A stretch of 64,000 nt of DNA from Pseudoponticoccus marisrubri (lineage in GTDB: Bacteria > Pseudomonadota > Alphaproteobacteria > Rhodobacterales > Rhodobacteraceae). The position numbers were made by a program, and so were the translations under genes. Below, piece after piece: positions 63,377 through 64,000 of the stretch (its first letter is position 1; each line of letters opens with the position of its first letter). The notes below the pieces were generated by a model. The model was not told the origin of the DNA. It worked only from the letters and a program-made list of their open reading frames with translations, and did not search any database. Location: the NCBI RefSeq assembly GCF_001482405.1, contig NZ_LPXO01000014.1:40311-104310 (forward strand). The letters are read 5' to 3'.

Positions 63377-63881
63377 GGCTGCTGAAAAACTCCGACCTCG
63401 ACGCCCATGGCGGAACATGATTCACCGCCACGACGGCATGGAGGGAGGTGGCGATGCGCGGATCGGACGAGGCGACGGGATCGTTGTTCAGCTATGTTGA
63501 TCTCGAGGAGCGCATCCCGCCTCGGCATCCACTTCGCAAGATCAGGTCCGCCGTCAACGATGCGCTGCGTTCACTGGATGCCGATTTCGACCGGCTCTTC
63601 GCCGGTGAGGGTCGGCCTTCCATCGCGCCGGAACGTTTGATCCGCGCCAGCTTGCTGCAGATCCTCTACTCGATCCGGTCCGAGCGACAGTTGATGGACC
63701 AGATGGATTACAACCTGCTGTTTCGTTGGTTCGTGGGCCTCGGGATCGACGATACCGTCTGAGTCCCGACCGTGTTCACGAAGAACCGCGACTGGCTGCT
63801 GACCACGGACATGTCCCGCAAGATCATGACCGCCATCTTGGCGCATCGCGAGGTGGCGCCACGGCTGTCCGATGACCACTT
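63377..63881 (+). mobile_element. Partial IS5-type insertion sequence
   Basis: The left end GGCTGCTGAAAAACTCCG (from 63378) is typical of an IS5-group terminal repeat. The transposase frame starts at 63454. The element is cut at about 63881 where a different sequence begins. Confidence 0.7.
63454..63881 (+). pseudogene. IS5-type transposase, broken by a stop codon and an insertion
   Basis: ATG 63454 follows GGAGGGAGG. N-terminal part SLFSYVDLEERIPPRHPLRK, RPSIAPERLIRASLLQIL and DQMDYNLLFRWFVGLGIDD is standard for this family. The codon after GIDDTV is TGA (63760-63762) where relatives have TGG (Trp); the frame then continues VPTVFTKNRDWLLTTDMSRK to SDDHF before it ends at the junction. Nonfunctional. 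Confidence 0.75.
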
Positions 63882-64000
63882 TGGACCTGTCCCGTTTTTG
63901 TGCCGCGCCAGGTGCTCGTTTAGGCCACTTTTCTTTCGAAGACGACGGGGCTTTTGCAGCCCAAAGCTGAGTGTCTCCGGCGCGGGTTGTAGAAGCCATT
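63882..64000 (-). mobile_element. End of an IS3-type element, cut by window end
   Basis: From TGGACCTGTCCC at 63882 the sequence switches to a new element. On the minus strand it encodes the last 26 residues of an IS3 OrfB transposase (FYNPRRRHSALGCKSP, then VVFERKVA and TAA at 63922-63920). It is inserted in the IS5-type transposase gene. The rest is outside the window. Confidence 0.7.
63920..64000 (-). CDS. IS3-family transposase OrfB, C-terminal end only
   Basis: Open frame entering from the right window edge; 26 codons and stop. The YNPRRRHSALG motif is the conserved end of the integrase-type DDE domain in IS3 OrfB proteins. Too little is present to assign a subgroup. Confidence 0.65.
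   Translation of the reverse strand, partial: NGFYNPRRRHSALGCKSPVVFERKVA

Noticed and set aside
63760..63762. TGA inside the IS5-type transposase as a possible recoding site
   Set aside because: Relatives have TGG here, and the gene is also cut downstream, so simple decay explains it.

Overview
The window is about 64 kb of very GC-rich DNA with tightly packed, often overlapping genes. It looks like a chromosome or large replicon of a Rhodobacteraceae (roseobacter/Paracoccus-type) alphaproteobacterium. Reasons: the urt urea transporter lies divergent to a ureD-A-B-x-C-E-F-G cluster, many binding-protein-dependent ABC importers are stacked together, there is a perfect FNR/FixK-type box, and short intergenic repeats containing GAGTATTT recur. 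Family level is as far as the sequence takes me. No rRNA, tRNA or CRISPR array was seen.

Layout. (1) 1-7325: the end of an NADP-type 2-oxoglutarate-semialdehyde dehydrogenase gene (+), then a minus-strand set: LacI regulator, one-domain sugar ABC ATPase, permease, binding protein, fuconolactonase-like amidohydrolase, fucose-dehydrogenase-like aldo/keto reductase. This fits non-phosphorylative oxidation of a pentose or 6-deoxyhexose. (2) 7540-19555: a plus-strand operon-like run: ABC sugar importer, two TIM-barrel isomerase-like proteins each followed by a Gfo/Idh/MocA oxidoreductase, an aldo/keto reductase, a GH43 beta-xylosidase and a cytosolic beta-propeller protein. Paired LacI-type operators lie in the divergent region before it. 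(3) 19567-23938: an ATPase, FtsX permease and HlyD-type adaptor forming an exporter, preceded by a perfect TTGAT-N4-ATCAA box. (4) 24156-37205: a divergent glycan locus. On the minus strand are a GH88/105 unsaturated uronyl hydrolase and a large unrecognised protein. On the plus strand are a second importer with unusually large permeases, three consecutive Gfo/Idh/MocA oxidoreductases and a CE15-like glucuronoyl esterase. (5) 37156-41270: dimethylglycine-dehydrogenase-like and non-pyrrolysine MttB-like genes, divergent. (6) 41274-53542: urea uptake (urtABCDE, minus) and urease (ureDABCEFG, plus), with two small unrecognised genes inside the urease cluster. (7) 53737-60710: a peptide-type ABC importer with a fused permease-ATPase, its GntR/FCD regulator, and a divergent DUF1028 gene. 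(8) 60851-62867: a phosphatase/synthase pair for glucosylglycerate, a compatible solute. (9) 62868-64000: a low-GC stretch, then a decayed IS5-type transposase interrupted by an IS3-type element that runs off the end.

Common themes. All five importer systems carry a strong hairpin just after the binding-protein gene, which would let the binding protein be made in excess of the membrane subunits. Perfect 20-24 nt palindromes punctuate gene ends, including an array of four different ones between two permease genes. The best candidates for undescribed biology are the region-4 locus with its unrecognised WSENH/EWNS protein, and the paired TIM-barrel/oxidoreductase modules of region 2, which suggest glycoside breakdown by oxidation rather than simple hydrolysis. 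These functional ideas are inferences from families and neighbourhood.
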